The notes: a model not told the origin generated them from the letters alone. A stretch of DNA of 64,000 bases from Streptomyces lanatus (GCF_014655715.1 NZ_BNBM01000027.1:1-64000), one strand, 5' to 3'; positions 44,838-53,983 are shown, counted from the stretch's first letter. Program-made: numbers and translations.

Positions 44838-45730
44838 GAAGGGGATTCAGCATCCCCGCCTCGACGCCCACTTCCTGCTCCTGGACGAGGCACAGGACAC
44901 CAATCCCGTCGTCGAACAGATCTTCCTCGCCCATCGCGACCACGCCCAGCTCGTCATGGTCGGTGACTCCGCCCAGGCCATCTACCAATGGCGCGGCGCC
45001 AAAGACATCATGACCGGCTTCGACGGCACCCAGCTGCCCCTGTCCCAGTCCTTCCGCTTCGGACCCGACCTCGCAGCCGAAGCCAACCGCTGGCTGCACC
45101 TTGCCGACGCCCCGATATCCGCCTCACCGGCACCCCCGCCGTGCTCACGTCGCCCAGCCGGACGCCGTGCTCTGCCGCACCAACGTCGGCGCCATGGCCC
45201 AGGTCATGATCCTCATGGCGGCCGGATACCGGGTCGCCCTGGCCGGGGGAGGAGACAGCCTGCAGGCCCTGGCCCTCGCGGCCCGTGATCTGAAGGAAGG
45301 CCGCCGTACCCACCACCCCGAACTCATCCTTTTCCCCCACTGGGGAGACCTGCAGGACTACGCCGCCCACGACCCGGCCGGCCGCGACCTGCAGCCGCTG
45401 GTCAACCTCGTCGACACCCACGGCACCGATACCATCCTCGCCGCCGTCGCCCGCCTCGCCCCCGAACCGCACGCCCAGGTCACCGTCTCCACCGCCCACA
45501 AGGCCAAGGGACGCGAATGGTCCCGCGTGCTCATCGCAGACGACTTCGCCCGCCCCGAGAACAACATCCCTGAAGAGCCCACCGGCACCGTGACACCACC
45601 ACCTGATCTCATCGACGACGCCGAAGCCCGCTTGGCCTACGCAGCCGTCACCCGCACCCGCCAACGCCTCGACCTCGGTGGCCTGTCCTGGATCCACGAC
45701 CACCCTGACGGCGGCGCCCCGCCCCTCTAG
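44838..45730 (+). pseudogene. Truncated UvrD/Rep-type helicase
   Basis: The first frame has the Walker B region AHFLLLDEAQDTNPVVEQIF, then VMVGDSAQAIYQWRGAKD and LPLSQSFRFGPDLAAEANRW. A frame change near 45110-45150 continues it as DAVLCRTNVGAMAQVMILMA and HGTDTILAAVARLAPEPHAQ, with the motif VTVSTAHKAKGREWSRVLIA and LAYAAVTRTRQRLDLG (motif VI). The N-terminal Walker A part of the superfamily-1 helicase is absent, and there is at least one internal frameshift. Non-functional remnant. Confidence 0.75.
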
Positions 45731-45800
45731 GGCGTTTCGTTTGGATCAATGGGTGGGCCGGAGGAGGATGCCTTCGATGTGCAGTGAGGCTGTACCTGGC
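45730..45800 (-). repeat. Solitary end of an IS5-type element
   Basis: Read on the minus strand, the last codons EGILLRPTH, a stop and tgatccaaacgaaacgcc resemble the end of the IS5-type element at 46609-47508 (IFIRPAR, stop, tgatcc). It begins immediately at the helicase stop codon. It is a leftover terminus of a related but different copy; together with the other element it brackets the SDR gene. Confidence 0.45.
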
Positions 45801-45886
45801 CGGTCGAGCGGGGGAGGAGTCGTGCGATGAGTTTTCCCCTCGCTCGGGTCTGCATGGTCAGCTGCCTCCGTCACGAGGAGAGAGTC

Positions 45887-46609
45887 ATGTTGTTGGCTGA
45901 CAGGACGGCAATCGTCCATGGCGGTTCTGGAGCGGTGGGGGCAGCCATCGCCCGCGGCTTCGCGCGTGAGGGCGCCGTTGTCCATCTCACGGGAAGGACG
46001 GTTCCGCCGCTCGAAGACGTCGCGCGGCGCATTCGGGACGACGGTGGGGCTGCGCATGTCGCTGGGCTGGATGCGACGGACCGCGACGCCGTTGATCGCC
46101 ACGCCGACATGGTGGCTGCGCAGGGCGGCGGAATCGATATCTGCTTCAACGCCACGTCCAACGACGACCTGCAGGGGATCCCGCTCCTCGACATGGCCGT
46201 GGCGGATGTGCTCCGCCCGGTCACGAAGGCGGTGACGACCACCCTCACCACAGCTACGGCAGCGGCGCGGCACATGGTCCGAGGAGGCAGCGGCGTCATC
46301 CTGGTCATGGGCGGCGGGCGCGAGGCCATCTCCAACCTGGGCGGTTCACACATCGCCTGGTCCGCCCTTGCCGGTGTCTGCCGGCAGCTTGCATCAGAGC
46401 TCGGCCCGCAGGGCGTGCGCGTCGCCTGGCTGCTCTCACCCGGTTCTCCTGCGCCTGGTGAGGAGGACCGGGCCGCTGAAGGAGCGCTGCTGACCAAGCG
46501 TCCGCGCTACGACGATGTCGCCAACGCCGCGGTCTTCGCCGCATCCGACTGGGCCCGAACGATGACAGCCTTTGAGCTCAACCTCACCGGCGGCCTCGTG
46601 GTCGACTAG
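45887..46609 (+). CDS. SDR-like protein lacking the catalytic Tyr-Lys pair
   Basis: A 240-residue Rossmann protein of the short-chain dehydrogenase superfamily. The N-terminus AIVHGGSGAVGAAIARGFAR has the nucleotide-binding loop, GLDATDRDAVDRHADMVAAQ the next strands, and ICFNATSNDD replaces NNAG. The active-site region reads VMGGGREAISNLGGSHIAWS then ALAGVC, so the expected YxxxK is WSALA and the catalytic serine position is Gly. The C-terminal FELNLTGGLVVD is ordinary for the family. ATG 45887 follows gaggagag. It may be non-catalytic or use another chemistry. It is bracketed by IS5-type ends. Confidence 0.75.
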   Translation: MLLADRTAIVHGGSGAVGAAIARGFAREGAVVHLTGRTVPPLEDVARRIRDDGGAAHVAGLDATDRDAVDRHADMVAAQGGGIDICFNATSNDDLQGIPLLDMAVADVLRPVTKAVTTTLTTATAAARHMVRGGSGVILVMGGGREAISNLGGSHIAWSALAGVCRQLASELGPQGVRVAWLLSPGSPAPGEEDRAAEGALLTKRPRYDDVANAAVFAASDWARTMTAFELNLTGGLVVD

Positions 46610-47508
46610 GCTGCTTCTTCTGGATCACCGAGCGGGCCGGATGAAGATGCGGTGGAGCAGGGCGAAGGTCTGCTCGACGACGTAACGGAGTTTGCCCAGG
46701 CCCTTGATGTTCGGGGCGCCCTTGCGGGAGATGACCGGCAGGATCCTGCGCTTGTGCAGCTCCTGGCGGTTGGGGTTGGAGTCGTAGCCCTTGTCGCCGA
46801 GTAGCGAGTTGGGGCGGCGGCGTGGCCGGCCGGGCCGTCCGGCCACAGGCGGGATGCCGTGGACCAGAGCGAGGGTCTGGATGACGTCGTTGACGTTGGC
46901 CGCGGTGACGACCTTGAGCGGAGTGCCGCGTCCGTCGCAGATCAAGTGATGCTTGCTGCCCGTCTTCCGCCGGTCTACCGGTGACGGACCGGTGTCGGCT
47001 CCCCCCCTTTTTTGCATGGATGTGGGAGCCGTCCACACACGCGCGGGATCAGTCGAGTTCGCCGGCCGCGTTCAACTCGGCGAGCAGAACGCGGTGCATC
47101 TGCTCGAAGACGCCGGCCTGCTGCCAGCGATCCAGGCGGCGCCAGCAGGTCTGCCCCGAGCCGAACCCCAGCTCCGGTGGCAGGAGTTGCCAGGCTATGT
47201 CGTTGTGGAGCTCGTACAGAATGCCTTGCAGACACAGCCGGTCCGCCACCGGCCGCGGACCTGGCGCCTTCTCCGGCCACGGCGGCAGCAACGGCTCGAT
47301 CAGCACCCACAATTCGTCGTCCACGATCCACGGCCGAGTACTCACACATGACGAATGGCCGCATCATCACACCAGTCACGGCCCACCACGACACTTCAGC
47401 AAGATCGTGTTACGAGCTCTACGGCTCCGTCCGCCACTACATCAGCTACGCACGATGCCGAAGGCGCCTGGCATCAGGAGATCACCAGGACACTGGAAAT
47501 GAAGCAGC
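46609..47508 (-). mobile_element. IS5-family insertion element, about 900 bp
   Basis: The left terminus ggctgcttcttctgg at 46609 and the right terminus (minus strand ggctgcttcatttcc from 47508) share a perfect first nine bases, ggctgcttc. They enclose a two-frame transposase transcribed on the minus strand. Element length and coding layout fit the IS5/IS427-like group. No target duplication was obvious. The left end starts directly after the SDR stop codon. Confidence 0.65.
46625..47345 (-). pseudogene. IS5-family transposase interrupted by TGA
   Basis: The first frame, from 47345, encodes the N-terminal part WIVDDELWVLIEPLLPPWPE and GSGQTCWRRLDRWQQAGVFE. It ends GELD-TGA at 47049, where relatives have Trp. 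The same frame then reads SRACVDGSHIHAKKGG. At a run of six A and seven G (plus-strand 47001-47013) it must shift frame to continue GADTGPSPVDRRKTGSKHHL, then LVHGIPPVAG, GDKGYDSNP and RYVVEQTFALLHRIFIRPAR. A frameshift at such a tract can be programmed in this group; the TGA is not expected and probably inactivates it. Confidence 0.72.
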
Positions 47509-47674
47509 CGCGTATCTGTGGTGAAGCTAGGGCAAATGAGCGTCGCGGTTTCGACGATATCGTCCTGGCGCGTAATCGATCCTCAGAGCGATTGGGTCTT
47601 GACCTTCAATCTTCAGTGAGGCTTCAGTGATGCGCGCACCTACGCGTGTTGCGTGTCATCTGAAGGGAACTGTC

Positions 47675-48952
47675 ATGCAGCAGTACCGAAAGAGACGCTG
47701 GTTTGTGATCGCAGCGACAGCCGCGACATTCGCTGCGTTCGCTGGTGCGGCACCGGCTGGCGCCGTAACCGACAGCCAGGGAAGTAAGAGTGGAGCCGCT
47801 GTTGTTTCGGAATTAACCCCTCTCATCCCGGAAACTACACCGGGCTCCGACGAACCCGCGAGGGAAAACGACACGAGCCGACTCTCGGCCACGGGCGAGA
47901 TCTGCACAGCGCCCGATGAGAACGGCCGGGGTTCGTGCATTGAGTACAAGAATCCCGACACCATACCGGGCCTGCCCAGCGGCGAAGCCAATTCGAAACT
48001 CGCGGCAGTTGCCCCGCCTCAATGGTGCGAGGACGCCCAGGGAGTCGTGTATGCCACGCGCACTCAAGCCTGCCGCATCGACGGGGTCCTCTACGAGACG
48101 TATGTCGTGCGCAACGGCGTCCGGACTACTACAGGTGAGGTCAATCTCCTCCTCATCAACTACAGCTACGGCAGCACCAGCGAGTCCCGCATAGCCCATC
48201 AGCTCGACGTCACGGCATTCAATGGCTGGGGCGACGCGCTCAAGGGCTCCTACAGCGGCAACGCGCGAGTCGGCTACTCCTGCACCAAGTAGAGCGGTTC
48301 GTTCCCCGCAAAGCCGATCCAGCCGCTGAGCCAATGGCACACAGGCGAGGCGTTCTTCGACTCGACGGCAACTGCCGCCGGCGCCGTCGGTGAGTGCGGC
48401 ACAGGGTGGAACCTGACTTTCACGAACCCGGGCTATACCTCGTCGACGTACGTCGCCCCCGTCTTCCGCCAGTTCCGGTGCGACAACAACACCGCCGGCA
48501 GGACCGGCCCCGGCTGCGTGGTGCCTTGGTATGCCTCGGCCGTCTACTACAGCCGTGCCGCCAACCCTGAACTGGCCTCGCACGTCTCCCGTGCCCAAGC
48601 CTCCGGTCTGCCCGGTGCGACCTTCGAGGCTCCTCTGACTCGCACCACGGATCCGGCCGTCAACCAGGACAACCGTGACAAAGCATGCGGTGACGCGCCC
48701 AGCGTGACCGGCAAATCATGCGACGAGTACCCTGTCGCCAGTTCCTACCAGGGCCTCTCAGCCGGCGGCACACGCCGCACCTTCGATGGATGCGGGTTCC
48801 CTGGTATCCCGGCCGGGCAGGGCCCCACAGGGGTCAGCGTTTGCATGATCAACGCCACGGAGAACAGCTCACAGGGCGGACTCCACTCGGCCATGTACCG
48901 GTCTGAACGGGTCCTTGACAAGGACCCGTTCCGTGTCGAGGTGATCCCCTAA
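47675..48952 (+). pseudogene. Secreted NucA/NucB-type DNase-like protein interrupted by an in-frame TAG
   Basis: ATG 47675 (after gaaggga) opens a signal peptide: RKRRWFVIAATAATFAAFAG, then AAPAGA. The frame runs 205 codons to TAG at 48290, ending YSGNARVGYSCTK. The same frame continues unbroken for another 220 codons to TAA at 48950. That second half has ECGTGWNLTFTNPGYTS and a NucA/NucB-like C-terminal region: DKACGDAPSVTGKSCDEYPV, then ASSYQGLSAGGTRRTF and late NSSQGGLHSAMYRSERVLDK. Coding quality is equal on both sides of the stop, so this is a recent nonsense change, a sequencing error or readthrough. Without readthrough the exported product lacks the nuclease part. Confidence 0.75.
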
Positions 48953-49082
48953 CTCCGCAGGCGGAACATCATGTGACGCACCCAGGGCGCCGGGAGCGGA
49001 GCGGGTCTATCCCGGCCGTCCCGGCGCCACATACGGGCACAACCGGCTTCGGCGAAGCTAGCCTGAAGCGGGAGGAGGATCC

Positions 49083-49694
49083 ATGAACGCCCTATGGCAC
49101 GACGTCTTCGTATCGGAAGGCACCTTCGGGCTGCTCGATAGCGGAGAGATCCCCATCCACTCCGCTGACTGGTCCAACGGCCTGGTCGCGCCGATGCTGC
49201 AAGGCGGTGCCCTAGTTCGCACAGGTATCCAGACGGGATACGTCCGCGTATGTGCCCGCACCCAGGGGGAACCAGCCGGGGACATCGACGAATCACGCCC
49301 CTGGGAAGAGATCGTAGAGGCGAGCGTCACCGCTCCCCACAATCTTCTCCGGCTCGAATCACTCGACTACGGGCCCTCTGCCCCAGACACTTTCCTGACA
49401 ACTGCGGACAGTCCCCAGTACCGCGTCCGAGTCCACGCCCTAGGAAGAGACGTCGCCCGGAGCAAGACCACTCAGGTACCCCCGGAGGAGTATCTGCTGC
49501 TGGTATGGCCCTCCGAGCCGGCTCCCACTCACAGCCTGCGCACGAGTAGCCGCCTCGAAGAGGAGAAACAAGCCGAGGCTGCCAGTCCCCATCCTCCACG
49601 CATGGCGCCAGCCGAACCGCCTGAGGCGACAGCGGAGCGAGAGATCCGTGCCCAACTCAACGACGCACTGCGTAGGATCCACAAGAAGCAGTAG
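49083..49694 (+). CDS. Hypothetical protein; possible ComJ/Nin-like nuclease inhibitor
   Basis: A 203-residue soluble protein with no signal peptide or membrane segment. ATG 49083 follows gggaggaggatcc-like spacing. Residues 1-145 look like one beta-rich domain: FVSEGTFGLLDSGEIPIHSA, ADWSNGLVAPMLQGGALVRT, a mid-region PWEEIVEASVTAPHNLL, and QVPPEEYLLLVWPSEPAP. The WSNGLV...GGALVRTG and late EEYLLLVWP pattern is reminiscent of ComJ (Nin), the inhibitor encoded beside NucA in Bacillus. The last 50 residues are Glu/Arg-rich and likely helical. It begins 131 bp after the NucA/NucB-like gene, which is the main reason for the suggestion. The relationship is inferred, not proven. Confidence 0.55.
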   Translation: MNALWHDVFVSEGTFGLLDSGEIPIHSADWSNGLVAPMLQGGALVRTGIQTGYVRVCARTQGEPAGDIDESRPWEEIVEASVTAPHNLLRLESLDYGPSAPDTFLTTADSPQYRVRVHALGRDVARSKTTQVPPEEYLLLVWPSEPAPTHSLRTSSRLEEEKQAEAASPHPPRMAPAEPPEATAEREIRAQLNDALRRIHKKQ

Positions 49695-49849
49695 CGGTGT
49701 ACGAGGCGGCTTCGCCCAGACTGCCCCGGGCCCCGTCGTCCGCTCCCGAACGTCATACGTTCATCCCCAATCTCTGCTCGACAAGCGCCTCCCTCCGCGT
49801 AAATGGGCAGCAGCGCGTCAGCGCCGACTTCACCGCTGAGCGAGCGACT

Positions 49850-50084
49850 TCCGCGCCCACCCCGGCAGCAACGCCACCGCGTTCGCCCTCTACTACTCGA
49901 CTGCCTACAACGCCTGGGTGTTCAACCGAACCGACCAGGACAAGGCCAGCCCGCTGTTCATCCGCTCCACGGCCGATCAGAAACCTCAGTTGAAGGTCTG
50001 GACGCACCTGGCCGGCGTGTTCAAAACCGAAGGCGATGACGGCCTTCCGGACACTGATCCGACCAACGACACCATTCATGGATG
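49850..50084 (+). pseudogene. LamG/concanavalin-like domain fragment
   Basis: A reading frame gives HPGSNATAFALYYSTAYNAW, VFNRTDQDKASPLFIRSTAD and PQLKVWTHLAGVF. This matches the middle of LamG-like jelly-roll domains of large secreted Streptomyces proteins (F.....WVF......W.HLAGVFD). No start, signal peptide or following strands exist, and it abuts the decayed antiporter gene at about 50085. Confidence 0.5.
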
Positions 50085-51061
50085 TTCCTCAACCACCCCC
50101 GGCCGCGGCGGCCGACCTGGTCCCGGGAGACGGCGTAGTGGCCGGTGACCAGCTTGGTCGCGGTCGTGATCGCGGCCAGTGCGAGTGCGGCTGGCAGGAG
50201 CGGCAGGAGGTCGTCGGGGCTGACGGTCAGGCCGATGGCGAGGAAGAACACGGCGGCGAACAGGTCCCGCAGTGGGCTGAGCACGGCTCGGGCCCGGTCG
50301 GCTGTTTCGCCGGTGAGGGTGAGTCCGACAAGGAAGGCTCCGACTGGCGCGGAGGCGTGGATGAGTTCGGCCAGCGCGGCGACGATCAGGGTCAGGCCGA
50401 GGATTTCAGCATGAGTTGTTCGGCGTCGGGGTGGGCGAGCAGTCGGCCGAGGTGGTGGCCCCACCGGTCGGAGGCGGTGAATGCGGCGAGGACCGCGCCG
50501 ACAGCGATCAGGACGCCGAGGACGGCCTGCCACCAGGGGCCGCCGGAGGCGAGGACGGCCAGCAGGGGCAGGTGGGAGGCCATGGCGAAGTCCTCCATGA
50601 CCAGCACGGACAGGATGGCCGGTGTCTCGCGGTTGCTCAGACGGCGAAGGTCGGCCAGGAGCCGGGCGACGATGCCCGAGGAGGAGATGTACGTGGCGTC
50701 GGCCAGGGCCAGGATGCCGATGCCGTCCAGGCCGAGGAGCCACCCGGCCACCGCACCCGGCACGGCGTTCAGCACCAAGTCGACCATGGCGGAGGGCACG
50801 TGCCGCCGCAGGCTGGCGGTGAACTCGGTGAGGGAGAACTTGCAGGCCGAGTGTGAGCAAGAGCAGGACGACTCCGATGCCCGCTCCGATCTCCACGAAC
50901 TCTCCGGCCGCGGGCACGGGGGCGATGCCTCCCTCACCGATGGCCAGACCGGCGAGCAGGGACGGGGGAGAGGGTGAAGCGCCGCGCGACTGCACAGAGC
51001 ACACTGAGGGCGGCAAGGATGATCCCGAGCTCGAGCAGCAGGGTGGCGGGCGTGCGCACGC
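50085..51061 (-). pseudogene. Decayed CPA2 K+/H+ antiporter (KhtU-like)
   Basis: Consecutive pieces in different frames form one antiporter. The start, GTG 51061, reads LLELGIILAALSVLCAVARR FTLSP in two overlapping parts. After a lost base comes LLAGLAIGEGGIAPVP and FVEIGAGIGVVLLLLTLGL. Then FSLTEFTASLRRHVPSAMVD, LALADATYISSSGIVARLLA and MEDFAMASHLPLLAVLASGG follow. After another shift come LTLIVAALAELIHASAPVGA, FLVGLTLTGETADRARAVLS and FFLAIGLTVSPDDLLPLLPA. The end is lost near 50090. At least three frameshifts plus truncation make it non-functional. The regulatory partner gene is directly upstream. Confidence 0.75.
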
Positions 51062-51571
51062 TCAGCCCTGGACGATCTGTTCCACGCCGGTGATTCCCTC
51101 GTGGGTTCCGATCACGACCAGGACATCACCGGCCTGGAGTACGTGGTCCGGCGTCGGTGATGCGATCACGTCCTCGCCGCGGACGATCGCCACGATCGAG
51201 GCTCCTGTCCGGCTGCGCGCCCGGGTCTGGCCGAGAGGCTGATCGGCGAACGGGCTGCTGGTGCGCACCTCGACCTGCCCCGACACCAGCCCGGGCACCT
51301 CCTTGGTGAGGTCGGCGAACCGTTCGGTGATGCGCGGCGCTCCCAGGATCTCGGCGACCGTGTCGGCTTCCTCGTTGTTGAGCCGGACCACGGGCCGTGC
51401 CTCGTCGGGGTCACCGCCCGCGTAGACGACCAGGTCGAAATCGCCCGTCCATGCGGCGACGATGCCGACCCGGTCGCCCTCATGGTTGGTGAACTCGTAC
51501 CCCAGCCCGAGAGGGTGAGAGATCAGGCATGTCGGCAAGGCACACCCCTGCTGACCACGCCCTTGCCGCAC
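51062..51571 (-). CDS. KhtT-like antiporter regulatory subunit, start uncertain
   Basis: A protein of about 169 residues with a C-terminal TrkA_C/RCK_C domain. YEFTNHEGDRVGIV opens the conserved part, then NEEADTVAEILGAPRITERF, ADLTKEVPGLVSGQVEVRTS, ARSRTGASIVAIVRGEDVIA and DHVLQAGDVLVVIGTHEGI. In KhtTU systems this cytosolic subunit gates a CPA2 antiporter. The expected N-terminal segment (MD...LPGIGxRYEF) is degraded: the only in-frame starts are GTG 51571 or a TTG, and a nearby ATG is in another frame. With its partner khtU decayed, this gene is probably also a relic. Confidence 0.6.
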   Translation of the reverse strand: MRQGRGQQGCALPTCLISHPLGLGYEFTNHEGDRVGIVAAWTGDFDLVVYAGGDPDEARPVVRLNNEEADTVAEILGAPRITERFADLTKEVPGLVSGQVEVRTSSPFADQPLGQTRARSRTGASIVAIVRGEDVIASPTPDHVLQAGDVLVVIGTHEGITGVEQIVQG

Positions 51572-51842
51572 AGAAGTGCACCACCGCTCGCCCTCCGGCG
51601 GGGACACCGTGCTCCGGCGGCGACGCACGGCTGCTCATCGCCATGCCCCCAGCCGAGCCTGTGGGCGAGGCAAGTGTGGCGGCCCTGAGGCGCTGGGCCG
51701 CCAGACGCCCCTGCCGCGGGCGGAAACTGAAGGTCCGCCAGAATCGTCGCCGCGCACGACCAGACGCGCCCTGACCGAGCCCCGTACGCCCACCATCTTG
51801 ACCACTCACACAGGGGGCCCCTGGCCGCAGGTCTGTCCCGGC

Positions 51843-52913
51843 TTACGGCTTGATGTCGTACAGGACGTTGAAAGGGTCGTCCGCCGTGGAGCGGGCCACG
51901 TCGCGGAAGCCTGCCTCGGCGCACAGACTGCGTACGACCGCCTCGGGCATACCGCATGTGCCGAGGGCGGCTCCGTCGTTCGCGAGGGACGTGGTCATGC
52001 AGTAGAACATGCTGAACCCGTAGAACATCGTGGCAACGGGGCCGACGTTGTCCTCGGGACGGTCCGCGCAGTTGATCTCGAGCATCAGGTAGTCGCCGTC
52101 GTCCTTGACCGCCGCCCTGATGGCGGAGAGAAGCTGCTTGGGTTCAGCCGCGTCGTGGATGACGTCGAAGGTGGTGATGAGGTCGTAGCGCCCGGGAAGT
52201 CCCTGGGTGGCATCGATCGTCTCGAAGGTGACGCGGTCGGCGACACCGGCCTTCTCCGCGTTCTGGCGGGCGCGTTCCACCTGGGCGGGGAAGTTGTCGA
52301 ACCCGGTGAAACGCGAGTGGGGAAACGCCTTGGCGAGCACGATCAGAGCGCGCCCCGCGCCGCATCCCACGTCCGCGACGTCGATGCCCCGTTGCAGCCT
52401 CTCGACGACGTGGGGAAAGGTGCTCAGCCAGTCGTCTACCATCACGCTCTCGAACCAGCTGCCGGTGAAGCGGCTCATGCCGTCCCACAGGATGTCCGGG
52501 TACTCGCTCTGCGGTACGCCTCCTCCGCCCCGGAACGCCTCGCACAATCTTTCGTAAGGCGTCAGGGCGGCGGGCATCATCTGGTAGACGCCGCCGAGGA
52601 ACATGGGCCCCGATTCGTCGGCCAGGGCGGGGGCGTGCTCGGCGGGTAGGATGAAGCGCCCGGGCTCCGGTTCCTCCAGATAGCCCGCGCCGGTCAGCCC
52701 TCGCAGCCACTCGCGTACGTAACGCTCATTCAGGTCCAGACGGTCCGCAAGCTCCCGGCTGCCCGCGGGGCCACTGGTGGCGAGGCCTTTGAACAGGCCC
52801 AGTCGGTCGCCCAGGTGGCACAGACCGATGGTCATCGTCCCGCTGAGGTCCCCGAGCGCCTTCTCCATGAAGGCTTCGACCTTTGCCTCGTCCAACTCGC
52901 GTGGTGCCGCCAT
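51843..52913 (-). CDS. Winged-helix class I SAM methyltransferase (Rv2258c-like)
   Basis: A 356-residue protein. The N-terminal 110 residues contain a winged helix (SRELADRLDLNERYVREWLR, GLTGAGYLEEPEPGRFILPA). The methyltransferase part has VADVGCGAGRALIVLAKAFP, SRFTGFDNFPAQVERARQNA, ITTFDVIHDAAEPKQLLSAI and a Cys-rich MFYGFSMFYCMTTSLANDGA. Such proteins resemble Mycobacterium Rv2258c and act on small molecules. ATG 52913 follows ggaagga. It stands alone between decayed regions, and no pathway link is visible. Confidence 0.85.
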   Translation of the reverse strand: MAAPRELDEAKVEAFMEKALGDLSGTMTIGLCHLGDRLGLFKGLATSGPAGSRELADRLDLNERYVREWLRGLTGAGYLEEPEPGRFILPAEHAPALADESGPMFLGGVYQMMPAALTPYERLCEAFRGGGGVPQSEYPDILWDGMSRFTGSWFESVMVDDWLSTFPHVVERLQRGIDVADVGCGAGRALIVLAKAFPHSRFTGFDNFPAQVERARQNAEKAGVADRVTFETIDATQGLPGRYDLITTFDVIHDAAEPKQLLSAIRAAVKDDGDYLMLEINCADRPEDNVGPVATMFYGFSMFYCMTTSLANDGAALGTCGMPEAVVRSLCAEAGFRDVARSTADDPFNVLYDIKP

Positions 52914-53725
52914 GATGTCCTTCCTGGCCGTCGAGCACGATCGCGCAGAGCGACCGGCCCGGCAAGCCAAACACCGGGCTGCTCCCTCGTCCGTCCGCCA
53001 CGACGGGCGGGGGTGCGAACTCCACCCCCGCGGGCGGCGCCGGCGAACGGCCCCCGCGCCCATGCGAAGGCGCGGCATCCGCACGGGTACTTCATCGGAG
53101 AGTTGCGAGCGGAGTACGACGCTGTTCCCGACCCGCTGGGCGACCCGGCGGAGTCCACGCCCGCGCACGAACTCCTCCTGACCCGGGACGCAAGGGGGTG
53201 TACGACCGGCAGTTCATCAACAACCAGCACATCGCGTACCTGTTACGGGTGTAGCCAGCTGTGGGAGGAGTGGTAGGTGCCGGGTGAAGCAGTAACGACC
53301 CGTTCTGAGGCGGAGTGACATCCCGGTTTCAGTGAATCTGCACATCGACTGCGCAACCGCGGCGCAGGGCTCGATGGATCTGCACAAGTGTCTGCCGCAT
53401 GGTGCTCCGTTGGTGCGGAGTGTCCCGTTCGTGAACGTCGTGGCAATACCGGTCGGGTCCCGATCCCGCGCGGCATGTGGAGAGGCTGTCCCCAAGGCGT
53501 GTGCACATTTGCACGGATGAGTGGCCTGCTCGTTCAACATCTCGGGTGTGTACGCCGGTCGGTTGGATGCCCGGCGTGCTCCGTGCTTTGATCCCTTGCG
53601 CCGCGGGGCCTGCACGAAAGTCTCCGGAAACGGGGGCCGCATGTGTCTCTGCGGCCGAGGCCCGCTATCTGTCCCCAGCGGGGCCGCCCCCCTTGTGGAT
53701 GATCCATACGAAGGGAAGTTTCCTC
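52914..53725. other. Region without a supported gene
   Basis: About 800 bp between the methyltransferase start and the double-glycine peptide. A plus-strand frame near 53085-53190 reads HPHGYFIGELRAEYDAVPDP then LGDPAESTPAHELLLTRD and may be a scrap of a lost gene; no family was recognised. The promoter of the downstream peptide should lie at its right end. Confidence 0.4.
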
Positions 53726-53929
53726 ATGAACTCCGCTCCCCAGGTTGAGACTGTCGAGATCGCCGACGCCGAGCTCGACAACGTCTCCGGCGGCCTGCAC
53801 GCCAACGTCTGCGCCGGCCCCACGGCCGTCAGCGACGCTGACCTCCTGGCCCAGGTCGACGCCGTCAAGAACCAGGTCCTGGGCGCCGCCGCCCAGTACA
53901 ACCACGTCAGCGTCAGCGCCTCCCTCTGA
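53726..53929 (+). CDS. Small double-glycine-leader peptide (RiPP- or bacteriocin-like precursor)
   Basis: A 67-residue peptide; ATG 53726 follows aaggga. The first 27 residues are acidic with VETVEIADAELDNVSGG, a leader ending in GG of the type cleaved by peptidase-containing ABC exporters. The remaining 40 residues start LHANVCAGPTAV, contain one Cys, many Ala/Val/Ser and end VSVSASL. A terminator hairpin lies 32 bp after the stop, so it is monocistronic. No modification enzyme or exporter is encoded nearby, so processing would depend on distant genes. It could be a RiPP precursor or an unmodified secreted peptide. Confidence 0.65.
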   Translation: MNSAPQVETVEIADAELDNVSGGLHANVCAGPTAVSDADLLAQVDAVKNQVLGAAAQYNHVSVSASL

Positions 53930-53960
53930 TCGGCAGCCTGAGCGCCAGTCAGTGAGCCCC

Positions 53961-53983
53961 GCCCAACCTGACGGTGGTTGGGC
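53961..53983 (+). terminator. Hairpin terminator after the small peptide gene
   Basis: Perfect 8-bp arms gcccaacc and ggttgggc are separated by tgacggt, beginning 32 bp after the peptide stop codon. It is GC-rich, with no strong U-run. Confidence 0.7.

Noticed and set aside
47612-47631. Direct repeat cttcagtga-gg-cttcagtga before the secreted nuclease gene
   Set aside because: A 9-bp repeat with 2-bp spacing could be an activator site, but there is only one pair, with no regulator nearby, and it may be chance.
48290-48292. TAG decoded as pyrrolysine or another amino acid
   Set aside because: No tRNA or synthetase for such decoding is in view and many other genes here end in TAG normally. 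A mutation or error is simpler.
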